From: Codonopsis lanceolata
Taxonomy: Eukaryota > Streptophyta > Magnoliopsida > Asterales > Campanulaceae
DNA length: 64,000 bases
Assembly: GCA_013146195.2 (NCBI GenBank)
Contig: CM028378.1
Location: 10,035,350-10,099,349 of the forward strand
Reading direction: 5' to 3'
The stretch's first letter is position 1, and every line of letters begins with the position of its first letter. The notes under the pieces are model-generated. The model was not told the origin of the DNA. It saw only the letters and a list, made by a program, of their open reading frames with translations, and made no database searches. Shown here piece by piece: positions 22,444 through 34,840 of the stretch. Position numbers and translations under genes: made by a program.

Positions 22444-25400
22444 TAAATTAAAGGATACATTTCTTTCTCTATCTATCCTACTTTGAGCCTACTTGGCACT
22501 CTAATCTTTTCTTCTTTCAAAATGCCAAATCATAGGTGCATACTTAATAATCTCACATTTTAAGGATTGCTTTACATTCAAAGAGATTGTTTTACATTCA
22601 AATTTCAATCCTAGAATAAGAGAAACACTGTAGACTATAATCCCTGCACTAACTCTAATTCAATGCTGGTACAAGGAGTCTGGTACAAGACCACAAGAGC
22701 ATTAACTACATGTAGTGAAGGAATGTGCAAATGCAAAAGCAAAAGTGGGCTCTAACCTTTGCGAGGAGCTAAACCATAAATAACAACATTGTATCACAGT
22801 AACAATTATGTGACCTTACCTCATTCCAAATTACTGCTATTATTAATTACCTGGCCATTTCGTACACTGGACATGGTTGTAGGTAACGTTCAACATTGAA
22901 ACTCCTAACATATAAGTACTAATAGGACTAAAGGAGTGCTAAGAATGAGAAAATTGCATTATGATGCGGCTGCTTATATCCCCAAGGTAATATTCTGATC
23001 ATTATACATCAGTTAGTGATTTAATGCTCTTTTTTTAGTATCTATTTTATTGTTGATTTGTCCGTGCAATTTTCTTATTATTGTAATAATTAACTTGCTT
23101 GAACTCTTTCATTAATAATTGGGTGCATTAATGATTTTCTGTAATTGTTTCTTTGATTTTTTTTGAATATTTGTTGAATTTGCTGATTCAAGGTGTAGCT
23201 TTAAAAGGAGATCAAGATCAAGAGACCACATAATTTGAACAAGACTGTTTGTTGTTTGGAGTGATTATGTAATATGTTTATAAGGAAAAAGTTAGTTTGA
23301 TTAAAGAGTATAAGGTTAATTATTGAATAAACCTAAGTGATCTCATTTATGTAAAACGTGGGATAGCTGATTCAAGGTGTAGCTTTAAAAGGAGATCAAG
23401 ATCAAGAGACCACATAATTTGAACAAGACTGTTTGTTGTTTGGAGTGATTATGCAATACGTTTATAAGGAAAAAGTTAATTTGATTAAAGAGTATAAGCT
23501 TAATTATTGAATATACCTAAGTGATCTCATTTATGTAAAACGTGGGAGAGCACAGGTAACATCTTGCTTGGCATTATAATGACGCACTACAGAGGAGGTC
23601 GCCGTACTTGATATCCTGGTCCTAGCCTCTCCTACATATTAAGATTGAGCATAACATTTGTTATTGAATTTGGACCATTTCATATTTGTTATAGGTGTAT
23701 ATTCATTATTCTCTTTTAACTGAAACTTAGTTATCGATTAGAAATTAACTCGTATATAATTGAGGTTCGTCAAAACGATTATTTTTTTCTGGATAAACAT
23801 ATACTCTCCTAAGCTTCTATTTTCTATGATCTAATATATGTTTGAATACCTTGCTTTTAGAATGATGCAATTGATTATAAGTTGTTGGGATTCTCTATTA
23901 AAAGTAATTAACATTTGTTTCTAAGCTTTTTTACTGTGACAATCCCAAAATTTCCAATTTTTTTATTCAGGATCATTTGAACAAAACTTTACCAGATGCA
24001 TCAGAGTGGGTATCAACCTAGTTAATATAAATGACGACTGTTCATCACTTCTCAAAGGGGAAGATTAACAAAAGGGTGAAAAAGAAAATCTCAACTATAA
24101 TTTTAGTGAAAACCCTGGCATAGGGGCTAAAATAAGTCATCCAAAAGAAAACATTACAAATATGAGAAGCCCCATGACCAGGGCCAAATGAGTGATGATG
24201 GGAGGCTCACTGCAGTTTATAAAGAACTGCGAGAGTTACGTAATTACATAGACATGACTCACAAGAGAAAGATGGCATACAAACAACTGGGTTCTTTGCA
24301 ACCCAGTAGTATAATTTCCTAATTTCATGAAATTATCCCCTGAAGTCAATGGAGGATATTACATAGTTGTTCCCATATGCCACTTGTTTTAAATGATTTT
24401 CTTATCCATGCGCAAGAAATTTGCTTATCACATCCATGTGCCACTAACAAGCTACCTAGTAGTATGATCTCAAAATATCATAAAAACTTATCATCTTTGA
24501 CCCCACAGAAGAACCAAGACATGGAACTACAGCATAAAGCAGAATGTAAATATACCTCTTCTCAGAAACATTGGCATTCGGCGGACCATTTGTGGGCCCA
24601 GAACTAGGTACTGAAGGAGTCTTCGTCTCCCTATCTGCATTTTGAATAATTCTGTTGTCTCTCACAACACGAAACTCTCTGGTTACTCCTGCATCTAGTT
24701 AAATTCCAACAATCAACAAGGACGGCACAGAAGGATCTCGTTATATGTGATCAAACAGCGGCAGATATCACATAGAGCAGAGACCGACTTGTGAATCTAC
24801 AAGTAGGCAAAGCAAAAAATTGATGCATGGGAAATACTTGCATGCACAACAGGAAAGCGCAAGAAAAGTACTAAAATGGAACGCAAAAAAGCCAATCATC
24901 ATCATAAACTGCACAGAACTATCAAAAGGTATGTGGAACATGACAGTAACTTCTTTTAGCCATCTAGTCTCATCAGTCCCATAATTTCAAGATGTAGACC
25001 ACATGCTACAAGGTAGATAAGGATAAAATAGCACCCAAAAACTTCAGAAATTACCTAAAAAATGTATGACAACGTTATATGTGCCCTAGGGCACCAATCA
25101 ACATTTTATTGAATTTTTTGCAATGGACATTCTCCTTAAATAAACTCAATTGAAGATGATTTTTGATGAGGACCCTTGACTCTTGAGGCACTTTTTTTTT
25201 CATAGATGCAAAATACGAACTCCGGAAGAAAAATAGCATTTGCTGTTATGGTGAACAAAAAGGCCTTAAATGCATAACTAAAAATTCCCAGACATTACTC
25301 TGCAAGGAACAAAACTCACTAGGCGCTGCCACTACATTAAGGTGGCATAAAAAACAACCAATTACACGCATCAAGACAAACCCAAAATTAAAGTTAAAGG

Positions 25401-28400
25401 TGCAATATGGCTAACTTAGTATAATCCAAAACTGCATTACCAGGTACAGTATTCCGACTAAAGCCTCCCCTTCGAACATTACGATCAGAATATGCGTTAA
25501 ACTTCACCCCTTGACCAACATGTTCAGCATATTTTCTCGGCTCTACAGAAATAGAACCCTTGTACCCTGTAGCCTGAGATAATTTTCAAGAAAGTGTTAG
25601 ATTAAAGTAAAATTCCTCCCAACGAACCAATTGCAGAACTTTAGCATAACATTGGGGGAAAAAGAAAAGGAGCAATAAACAATAAAAGGCCCCGGTCATA
25701 TCCCAGCGTATAATTCTAACATGTTAAACACTCGTACTGAAAGAAGCATTACCACTTCATGAAAAAATCTGATGGCAAGAAAATAATCACGGAAATTGAG
25801 AAGTTCAAAGCATTTTTCAAACAGTTCAAGCTGCCTAAATTGCAGCAAAGAGATAATCAAAACAAAACACTAATTGACCATATATTACTTACCAACATAG
25901 AAGGTAAAATGAACAATGAGAAATATTCAGTCGAGCCTAGCAACTTGGTACAGATGCAATAGTTATAAAATAAGTATCATTGCCTCTGTGAAATGTGACA
26001 ATCTCAGCAAGACATTCATTCCGCATCAATAATCAACGACAGTAGTGGGAATGATCATCAACATAAACTTTAAAGAGCATGAATTATCACATTAAAAAAT
26101 ATACAGCCATTTGCTGGGGTGGGTTTGACTTCATTCACTGACATTTATTTTAAATGGTACAACGAAATCAAGGAGAATGGAGGTTATACAAAAATGCAGT
26201 CACTGGCATCTTTAGCTAACACATAAAGTGCATGAAAACCAGAATCGCCGTTCCCAAGAATTTTACTTCACAACACATATACGAGGAAAAGGTGCCTCTT
26301 TTTTATTATGTATCAAAAAGGCAACAAAGGAAAGAAAAATAACAAAGTAGCTGTTTATCTTAAGCATGTAGCAAAGCAAAAAAAATGTATTTTAAAGGAA
26401 CACACCTCTTTCTTTTTGTCTCTTTTTCTCTTCACCTCGTGAAATGGATCTATTAAGAGCACACAATAAATGAGTAAAATACAAAAATGTTGAAGCAGCA
26501 AGACAAAAAATGACAGTTGAGGTAACAAAGCATAGAACATAAATGAAACAGCATGAACACCATTAGAAGAAGAATACAAGAAAGATAAGATGGTGAGCAT
26601 ACTTGTTCAAATAATCAATTAAGCAAAGAAAATAAAAAATTGGGCGGGGGGGACTCATGAGCGACAAGCACCAATATTCCTGTAGTGGACACATGCATGG
26701 TTAAAACCCAACTATCGTAAAAGCACCCGGGGCAAAGGTATTATCAAAATAAGTTGTGAGCATCCAACTCTAATGCTCCCCTAACAAAGCCATTATAACA
26801 AGCAATTAAACAGAAATCATTAGTAGTCTAAGTAAAACACCTTCACCAACAAGGCAAACACGCAACAACACTGATCCACCACTCCATACATTTTTCACCT
26901 TCCCAATAACATATAACTAAGGGTCCTTCTTTCGATTGCTGTTCTGACACTATATATTTATTACTTTCATTGAAATTGAATAAAAGGCTCAAGCTGAACT
27001 TTTAGGAGAGAACCAGGTTTCTTCACCAATAAAAGAGGTACAAATAAACTAACCCCAAAAGGGGGGACTCTAAGTTTACTGCAGAAGGAAAACCTGGACC
27101 AGTGACAAATGTAAGCTCGAATTGATCCTCAACACAAGTAAATTTCACACACTTCAGCTTCATTTGTTTCACAGAAAATAATTTTCAGAAAATGATTTCT
27201 GAAAAGAGCTTATGTATTTTACGGCGATTGGTAAATATTTTGAATATATGCCGGAAAACATTTTCGGGTGTTTGGTAAACACACAAAAATTGTTGCGGAA
27301 AACAATTCATGAATACAAACAAAAAGTTATATTCTCTTCGTCAATAAACAGGAGGGAGCGGGGGGTTATATTCTCTTCGTACACACTTGATGTGTATATT
27401 ATGATACTTATGGGATGAAAAAAAAATCAATAAGTAAATATGATATATACCAAAAGCGTCAAAACAGGTGGCGCGTCATTTGTACACAAGTATTCTCTTT
27501 AGTCAAGAAAACTATAAACAAATTCTACAAAAGAATAGCTATTGAAAATCGCTTAGGCGTATCAAATTAAAATAAAGATGTGTAAGAAAAGATGGTATGC
27601 GAAGTTGAGGGTAATCACAATCTTATTCTGAATCTGCTTGCTTCGCAGTACGAACCAATACAGTATTCTGAGCTTGTCCCTTTTGTGTAAGAAAAGATAG
27701 TATAAGAAATTGTGGGAAATGGTACATACAATCCAGTATTCTGAGCTTGTCCCTTTTGTGTTTGGCAAACGAGGCACTTGCGGACAATTCTGCCAACATC
27801 ACATATAAGTTGTGGCGCTCCTCGACGTAGCTGATCGTTTTATCTCGCCCCAAATGTCCACTTAATCCACCAGCATGAACCTTGCGAATCAAAATCTCGT
27901 GCAAAGAAGAATGAGGCATGCATAGTTGTTACATTTTGGCGCTTTTTTGTTATATATTATATATTATATTACTAATCAAAGAAGAAAGATACCCATCATG
28001 TACTAATACTTGCCCATTAGGGCATGATTCAAATGGGCGGCCTAAATCGATTCAAAATTTGCATCATTTGTGTATAATTCGATTCGGGTGAGAATTCTAA
28101 GTCAATAACTTCAGAACTGGTGGTTACTAGAAAAGCTACCTACTTTATTCGGAGAACCAGACTTATAATGAATGACATAATTTAACTCACCAAAGCAAGC
28201 AGCCAAGCGCACATGCATCTCATTCTTCAAATCTCGCTTGGTTTTAAAAGTGTTGTAAAGACTGGCGCTCAGAACTCTCCGAGTCTTTAGAGTTGGGAAC
28301 ATTACGTATAACACTGGCTCATAGGTGGACCAAATGGCCATCTCTTGCGCATCCAGTAAGGAATGACAGGGCTGGACGCCCACCTTTTCTTGGATTCCAT

Positions 28401-31400
28401 AACGCAAACCCATAACATAATGAGCCACCTGCTCGTCCTCGTCTTCTTGTAGGCTGTAGCCCATAGCAAGATTGAAGGTGCTGGAAATCTTCAATGTAAA
28501 CTGCTATGATGCGTGTCCCTTGATGGTAGTCCAACAATTGTCGATACAATTGTTGCATATTATCTTAAGATAGAAATCATCGCTATAACAAATCTTTCAT
28601 CACAACCCATACGGGTAAGCCTTGTGGGGTATCAATCATCTCGGACTACTTGCCACCATGCTCCTTGCTCCTGCTCCTCTTAGTTTATATGCCACAATAG
28701 CTACCTTTTTTTATCCCCATGATCTCGAAAAATCTCTGTACTTCATTAATCCAATTGAGGAAAGGCTACGGTTCAGTTGTGTTTGTTGCGATCACACTAG
28801 GGCTTCACAGATGCTGTTCTGAATTGTTGCTTGAATCCCCTCCGTGGTTTGGTTGGTTTGCAGATGTTGCAAACTGTTCTTGAGGACAGTAAAGCAGTCA
28901 ACATTGTCGCGGTTGGGTTGTTTGTCCATTGGCTCTTATACTAGCTGACGCAAAACAGAAGTGTCCAAAGAAAGTATCTTGTTCATAGTAGCGTGAACAA
29001 ACGTGTGCTCAAAGAATCACTCGAACGGACGAATTGAAAGAACAACAGAGTATCCCATACTCGAGAATTCTCAAAAGAAAAGATATCACTTTGATTAAAG
29101 AAATCCAATCGTGTCAAAAAAAACAACCAACGTGTTTATATACAGCTCCAAGACTACCCCTAATTAAGGAAAGAACAAACTATTGACTAATCCTACTTGC
29201 ATGAGGACAAGGTATCCAGCTCTTTACTGACTCAACATAGTTATAAAAAAATATTAGTTTATCTAAATTTGCTGCAGCTGCGTGACTTTCTGCTCCGAGA
29301 CGTGATGCTACTGCGTGCTTCGCTGCTGCATTCCCTTATCTCCCCGAACTATTCGATCCACATCAAACTCTGAATTCATAATGCAACGAAAATCAGCCTT
29401 AGTCCTACTCACATGGAGTCGGCTACATGAATCCTTTTCCGTCATTTAATTCAGCCCAAAGCAACGTCATCACAGGCCACTCACTCATATCTCAGTGATG
29501 CGGTGATGCCAATAGTAATGCCATGTTAGTTTTAGTCTTCCCCTATTCTAGTCATGTTGATATTGACCCAACATAGTTTCATACATATAAATAAGACTCC
29601 CAACTAAATATATTAGAAAAGAAACAGTCATGCAGTGGATTAGCCATGGGAACCTAAGGTTTACTCGCACAAAAATAGTAAGGTAAAATTAGGCATTTTG
29701 AGGAGTTGAGGGGAAATTAACCAAATTGCATGATTCATACGATCTACAAATAATGCTCGTCATTTGAGACAAAGCCACCAAATAGCTTCCAATTCACACG
29801 TACAATTTGAATCAAGAAACCCCTAAATCAACTTGAGACATACACTTAAATTGTGGGTCATATGATTTCAAAAATTATACACCAATGGATCACATGTCAC
29901 AAATGTAACACAAAAAAACCTTCCTGTAAAGGAAAATAAAGGAAGATGCAAATTTTCAGGAAATAAACAAGCGAAACCCATGACCCTGAGTAAATCTCAA
30001 CAGTCAACTACATTTTAAACAACTGGAACCATCAACTCTTTCTCTCTCTCTCTCTCTCTCTCTGCCGTGAACAATAGTGATATTTCTCATTTATTCCTTA
30101 TTCTAGCACCGCTTCAGACGTAGACCCTAAAACTGCACTTCAAACAACACAAGCAGACAAAGCTTCCTTCACCACCTTGACTGTATCACGATCTGGCAAC
30201 ATTAGTTCACTAAAAATTGAGTAAAGTATGTGCAACAATCATCTGAGGCGATATTAGCTCCATTTGATTCTGAAATAGAATTTAAATAAAACTTTAGAGC
30301 ACAAATACCCATCCAAAGGGAAGTGTGAGACCCTTCAATACCATTATAACAAAGTCCAACAGCTTCCTAGGATTACAGCTCTTCAACTACACGGCATCTA
30401 AAGGCCACTAGAGAAGCCAATGTAAAGCATCAATGACACATAGAATTATTGGCCGCTCATCTTACAGTCGTGAAATGTCATCTAAATACAATTTCAAGTA
30501 GAGCTTCAACTTAAAATATCAAAATCTTTAACAATAACCAAGTGAAACAAATTCAAACACTTGCTCCTTAACAACCCATCACCTATCATCAACTACAACT
30601 TCATGTCATTTCCACTCAGTATTGCATGGTGGATATTTCCAGTTATTTCTTATCTTTTGCCGAAGCATTTCCATAATCTACCTCATACAAATACATAGGC
30701 ACCTTTGCTGAACCGCGATCTCCCTCCCTCTCATGATGAAATTCCTCCAAATAGGTTAACCATCCTAGCATATCCGTAGAACCAAAAGACCCGGTAAGGG
30801 TTGACTGAAGTACTTTCAGTCCACAAGCCTAAAAGTCTCACAGCTGAGTACAATTTCTGGTATGCAAGTATGTTACACTTCCTAGTTGTAAGAAAATTTC
30901 AAATTGCAACATTAAGCCTTTTCTCGAAATAAGCATCAGTGAGAACAATTAGCTTAAAACACTGATACCAATCCTACCCCATCAAGCTCACTCCGTGACA
31001 TCAATTTCAAGCATCTTTAGTACCAAAAACCATCGACAGTTATCTAAATGCCAGGCATTTGCAATATGTAATGATTGTAATCTTAAGTTATATCAACAAC
31101 TTATTTCTATGGTTTAATCAAACCCTCCCCCCACCCCCCCATTATCTTGACTTTTCGACCCAAAATGAGAACTTGGAAGAAAAACATCAACATTCAAAAT
31201 TAACAAGTACCAGAAAGGATTAAAGAAAACCAACCTTGATTTAACAATTTCTGAGCAGTTTCATTAGGATCCATATTGGTCTCTTTGAGGGTCACATATA
31301 TATCGGCATCAGAGTGGTTGCCAACAATTTCTTTGATAGATTGAATGGTTTTGCGAACGCGTGGAGAAATGAATTGAGTCCCGCCTTCGATTCGCGAACC

Positions 31401-31409
31401 GGAGACCAT
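18218..31409 (-). CDS. GIP1-like: GBF-interacting protein 1-like protein (GIP1_N/DUF1296)
   Basis: Ten coding exons on the minus strand: 31409-31235, 26449-26406, 25573-25441, 24694-24556, 21749-21178, 20243-19910, 19814-19544, 19406-19314, 19131-18676, 18553-18218. Every junction is GT-AG and the total of 2553 bases reads through as 850 aa. The GIP1_N domain occupies about residues 10-73: SPRVRKTIQSIKEIVG, ADIYVTLKETNMDPNETA, LLNQ, then DPFHEVKRKRDKKKE across exons 1-2. A basic stretch with SDRNVRRGGFSRN follows in exon 3. The middle is Ser/Gln-rich and disordered. The last two exons are rich in Pro, Tyr, Gln and Gly (VPPIAMPGYS, KYGIQQFKPIPTGSP) and end LGHMNWSGNF. Arabidopsis GIP1 binds the bZIP factor GBF3 and aids its binding to G-box DNA; this paralogue's partners are unknown. 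Intron 1 (4.8 kb) holds a gypsy relic. Confidence 0.93.
19214..19232. repeat. (AT)n microsatellite in GIP1-like intron 8
   Basis: TATATATATATATATATAT flanked by the palindromic pair GCATATA/TATATGC, so the tract is the loop of a potential hairpin inside an intron of 182 bases. Confidence 0.7.
22394..22442. repeat. (CA)n(TA)n microsatellite in GIP1-like intron 4
   Basis: About thirteen CA units followed by about eight TA units. Confidence 0.85.
23182..23547 (+). repeat. 184-bp tandem duplication in GIP1-like intron 4
   Basis: 23182-23363 and 23366-23547 are near-identical, both running from GCTGATTCAAGGTGTAGC to AAAACGTGGGA with an offset of 184 bases and only a few substitutions. High identity means a recent event. 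No ORF crosses it. The surrounding 22850-23650 is unlike the rest of the intron and may be an inserted repeat. Confidence 0.9.
27160..27310. repeat. MITE-like repeat in GIP1-like intron 1
   Basis: Contains GTTTCACAGAAAATAATTTTC, GAAAATGATTTCTGAAAA, and later GGAAAACATTTTCGGGTGTTTGGTAA. Alternating GAAAA/TTTTC words beside GTTTGGT are typical of small hAT-like elements. Ends not defined. Confidence 0.4.
27560..29237 (-). mobile_element. Internally deleted Ty3/gypsy retrotransposon in GIP1-like intron 1
   Basis: Minus strand, in order: an LTR of about 292 bases (29237-28946) starting TGTTGAGTCAGT, with a TATATAAA box near 29140; a primer-binding site AGTATAAGAGCC at about 28943-28932, close to the TGGTATCAGAGC complementary to initiator Met-tRNA; a gag start at 28929 (MDKQPNRDNVD); a gag segment (LYRQLLDYHQGTRI, EDEDEQVAHYVMGLRYGIQ) at 28560-28320 with frameshifts; then an integrase zinc-finger segment (LIRKVHAGGLSGHLGRDKT) at 27890-27830. 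Protease, reverse transcriptase and RNase H are absent, as is a 3' LTR. A short segment at 27640-27690 is repeated at 27730-27770. It is in sense orientation to the host gene and is presumably spliced out. Confidence 0.8.
28946..29237 (-). repeat. 5' LTR of the gypsy relic
   Basis: TG...CA boundaries with a TATA box in the middle (TATATAAA near 29135-29142) and the primer-binding site directly after it. The left limit at 29237 is the first TGTTG upstream of the TATA box and is less certain than the PBS side. Confidence 0.6.
30041..30063. repeat. (TC)n microsatellite in GIP1-like intron 1
   Basis: About eleven CT dinucleotides. The rest of 29240-31230 shows no coding or RNA feature I can support. 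Confidence 0.8.
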
Positions 31410-31620
31410 CTCCGACCAAACACCCTAACAAATTGAAGAAGAAAAAACGGCGGAATGTGTATAAAACACCTATATTTACTAACGGCGAACAACTGGAACA
31501 ATCGAAACCCTAGAATGGTGAATTCAAGATAAAGGAAATATATCGAGAGAAAATAGAGAGCGGCAGAAGCACAGAGAAGGCAGAAAGAGAGAGAGAGGGC
31601 GCGAGGGTTTTGCTAATGAT
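31410..31620 (-). promoter_or_regulatory. 5' leader/promoter of the GIP1-like gene with telo-box
   Basis: AAACCCTA (telo-box) sits at 31505-31512, and a CT-rich tract (read on the minus strand) at about 31575-31600 is followed upstream by CAAAACCCTC. Telo-boxes and CT-rich initiators near the start are typical of plant genes expressed in dividing cells. TTTTATACAC near 31460 is a weak TATA alternative. Transcription start not determinable. Confidence 0.4.
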
Positions 31621-32221
31621 TTTAACCCTTTGAAAGGGTTGGGATGGTTTTTAACACTTAAATATATATTTGGGGATTGGTTTTTCAAAATTTCCCAACT
31701 CATGTTATTGTTACGTGTCAATATAACGGCGATTATTACGAGGGTTAGCATTTTCGTATCATAGTTACGGTGTCGCTATGAAATTAATTCATCGATGAAT
31801 GGTCGAAATAAATAAAATATATAATTGACGAGATAATTCAAACAAAATCCACAACTTAAGGTTTTATATGTAATTGTAAATGGATAATTCAAATATAACT
31901 CATAACTGATGGATTTATTTGTAATTCACATATTTACGAATTAATCTGAATCATCAGGTGTGTTTAACATAATTTGATTAGAACTACCCGTTAAACATAG
32001 AGCTCTTTTACAATATAGATTTTGTTATATAAAAATTGCATTGTTTGGGATCGAATCTCATTTCAAACGAATCCATTGATATGCTTTTACTTGGGTTGGG
32101 ATGAATTTTGTAACGAAAATTTGTGTAGCACCATCATTGCTTCGAGAGAATTATAATTACACAAAAATAATTTTTAACTCTTTTGTTTTTGCGAAAAAAT
32201 ATTTCATTAGATTTAGGTCTT
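31621..32221. other. Intergenic sequence upstream of the GIP1-like gene
   Basis: AT-rich; no ORF, RNA gene or repeat identified. Confidence 0.5.
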
Positions 32222-32491
32222 GTTTAGTGTAGTATTTTGAAAATGCATTTTTTTTAAAACGCATCATTTTTAAAACGCAGTATTTTCAAAACGTAATTTT
32301 TTTCTTGTAAACATGTTTGGAAAACTATTTCAAAACGCTATTTTTATAAACAAAATAGTTGTAACCGCAACATATTTTTAAAATGCTGTAAATTTTAAAA
32401 ACGTTGTGTTTTAAAAAGCTACATTTAAACACTTTTAAAGAAAAAACGCTATGTTTTTTACCAGCATTTTAGTCAAAACGCTCTACCAAAC
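32222..32491. mobile_element. MITE related to 14795-14966
   Basis: Left end GTTTAGTGTAGTATTTT and right end AAAACGCTCTACCAAAC are imperfect inverted repeats and match the termini of the 172-bp copy at 14795. The interior repeats AAAACGC/GCGTTTT words, including CTATTTCAAAACGCTATTTT, shared with the other copy. 270 bases long, so the interior has expanded. Confidence 0.7.
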
Positions 32492-32939
32492 GAACACTAA
32501 TGTTAATCATAATACTAATGTAGTGGCTCGCGATTTTGCTTGCCTTCATTGTTGGGTAGAACCTCCAAAATCTCATTAATATGAGCTTTATGTGGTTTGG
32601 TTTTAAAAAAAAAAAAACGGTCTTTTTAGTGCATATCACAATATCACATAACCCAATTGCTGGATGATCTCAATAGTTTGAAGATTATTTTAACTTTTCT
32701 TGTATTCATAAAAAAACGCTTAACTTAATATTTCTTTAAGTTACCATAAAAACCCATTCAACTTTCTTAATATTTCTTAATATTTCTTTAAGTTACCATA
32801 AAAACCCATTCAACTTTCTATCAAGATTTTTTCAAAAGAAAAAACCTAAACTAAACTGTCAAAAACATACATAAGACGGACATATTCATATTAAATTAGT
32901 CAATATTCAGTAATCTTAGTACAATCTCTCGACTTTTAA

Positions 32940-34060
32940 AAATTACAGCATCACTTCTCACATGTATAAATTAAAAGTGTTATTTTTTTATTGTTAGTAT
33001 TAAAAGTATCACTTTTCAATATTAATTGTGTCACTTTTCAGCATAAAATATGTCACATTACATTTTTAATAAAAATCATCATTTTTTCACTTTAAAAGAT
33101 GTTACTCCCTCTTTCTCAAAATTATCGTTTGGGTGGACTTGGTGCACAGTTTAAGAAAAGATATTTGACTGTATTATTAATATTAGTTTGATGTGTAGTT
33201 TACTTTTAAAACTCGTGTGTATGTGGCTCATTATTAAAGTAGGATGAATAAATCAAGATAAAATGGTAAAAGTGTTGTCCTAAAAAAGAAAGTTTCAATC
33301 AAAACAATTATTTTGGAACGAACAAAAAAGGAAAAGCAAGACAATAATTTAGGGACGAGATGAGTACTTTTTAGCTTTAAATGTGTTACTTTGCTTTGGA
33401 AAGTGTTACTTTCCATTATAAATGTATAAATTAAAATTGTCACGGTTAGTTTTAAAGTGTTACTTTCTAATATTAAAGGTGTCACTTTTTAGTATTAAAA
33501 GTGTCAATTTTTAGTATTAAGAGTGTTACTTTATATTTTAATAATAAAATTTATTTTTTTCACATAAAAAGAGTCACTTTTGACCTAAAAATGTGTCACC
33601 TTTTAGCATTAAAAGTATCACTTTTACCTTTAAGATGAATCACTTAGCGTTTCATTAAAATCCGTTAGGGTCCGTCAAACGTTCCAAAGTAAATAAGGCT
33701 AACTGAGCTAACAGAGGATGAAAGTGCAAGGCGTAAAAGACATAAGAATTTCGGCAACAAACTTTGAAAATGCAAGGGTACCTGAGTAAATGAGAAAATT
33801 CTCTTTAATGTGTTGTCACCTTACCGAGTTGACACGTGGCACCCTTCCTCTTGGGTCACACGCGTGCTATGTTGTCGAATCCGGGTCGATCCGCGAGTCT
33901 CAGTCTCATTTGTTCAATTTTTAGCTCATTTTCACTCACATTTTGACTCGATTCCTTATTAGGTAACACGTGGTCTTTGCTGATGGGTTGTCCGCTCCAT
34001 CAACCTTCTTTTTATCATTTTTGGGGCTCTGTCTTACAGATCCTAGATCCGTAAAGTCTG
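32940..34060. repeat. GTGACAC repeat family, copy B
   Basis: 32960-33100 and 33365-33650 are made of about 24-bp units of the form AAAGTGTCACTTTTTAGTATT. A Stowaway MITE (33105-33364) splits the array. A GC-richer module follows (33780-34060) with GGTACCC, TTGACACGTGGCACCC, TTTTGACTCGATTCC and TTTTTGGGGCTCTGTCTTAC. It matches the right module of copy A and, inverted, the module of copy C. Non-coding and unclassified. Confidence 0.55.
33105..33364. mobile_element. Stowaway-type MITE inside repeat copy B
   Basis: 260 bases between TA dinucleotides, starting CTCCCTCTTTCTCAAAATTA and ending TTTAGGGACGAGATGAG. It is colinear with the MITE at 9160-9416 throughout, but the terminal repeats are more decayed. 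Confidence 0.75.
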
Positions 34061-34364
34061 TCCTACACAAATTTTTATCTTTTTATTATTAATGGTTCTA
34101 TCATTTTTTATAAATTATTTTAAAAATAATAAAGTTAGCTCTGGTTTTTAATTAGTCAGTGACTAATTGCTTTTTTTATTTTAAAATCTGAATTTTCTTT
34201 ACTGGTACATAGCCATTAATTAATTGGTGATAACCCCCCCCCACCCACCTAATTTTAAATTGCTAAAATTCTCTATAATATTATTTAATCGGTAAAAGAC
34301 ACTTTGTGGTGAAAGGACGAGTATACCCTAAGTGAAAATTGGATTAGGGGCACGCTATATTGTA

Positions 34365-34560
34365 ATTCCAATTTGTGCAATGCAAATTCAATTTTTGCAT
34401 TGGGATTTATAAATTTCAAGCTGATGTCTCACAATTCTAAATTGTTGCATCACAAATCTAAATTTATGCATTGTGATTCTAAATCAATGCATCATAATTT
34501 ATGCATCGCATTATATCGATTTGTATATTGCGATAAATACATATGCATAATGAGCTTCCA
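34365..34560. repeat. Degenerate TGCATC-rich tandem repeat
   Basis: Successive words such as TGCATCACAAATCTAAATT, TGCATTGTGATTCTAAATC and ATGCATCATAATT repeat with a spacing of about 20-30 bases. The same kind of array occurs at 43395-43640. Both lie close to GTGACAC repeats. Confidence 0.55.
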
Positions 34561-34840
34561 TCCTTCACAGTCATCCCTCTTACCAAAGAGGACATGGGAA
34601 TATTACCCTCAATTCCCAATGAGCTAGACCCTTCTTTCACAGTTTCACTCGAGTGGGAAAAATCGGAAACCTTTACGTAAAACCTGTGTTTCGTCCAAAT
34701 ATCTCTCTCATCAAGATCAGTTGTAACAATGTTGTGAACTTCCATGTTCACTTGTGGGCTTAACCCAAGAAAAAAATTTCAAGGCTTTATATTATCGAAT
34801 TTGGGTGTTGGCAAAAAAAAAAATCAAGAAAATCAGAGAA
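34561..34840. other. Flank of the first direct repeat, holding an apparent Helitron empty site
   Basis: No gene supported. Its right edge reads GAGAA then TTCAATTTT at 34841; the second repeat copy begins with the same TTCAATTT directly after a Helitron terminus. Confidence 0.4.

Noticed and set aside
24377..24607. 76-residue plus-strand ORF
   Set aside because: Overlaps exon 4 of the GIP1-like gene on the opposite strand; antisense shadow.
29341..29580. Additional gene or TE upstream of the gypsy relic
   Set aside because: CATGTAGCCGACTCCAT-like wording hints at a known dispersed plant repeat, but I could not define ends or class, so no feature was called.
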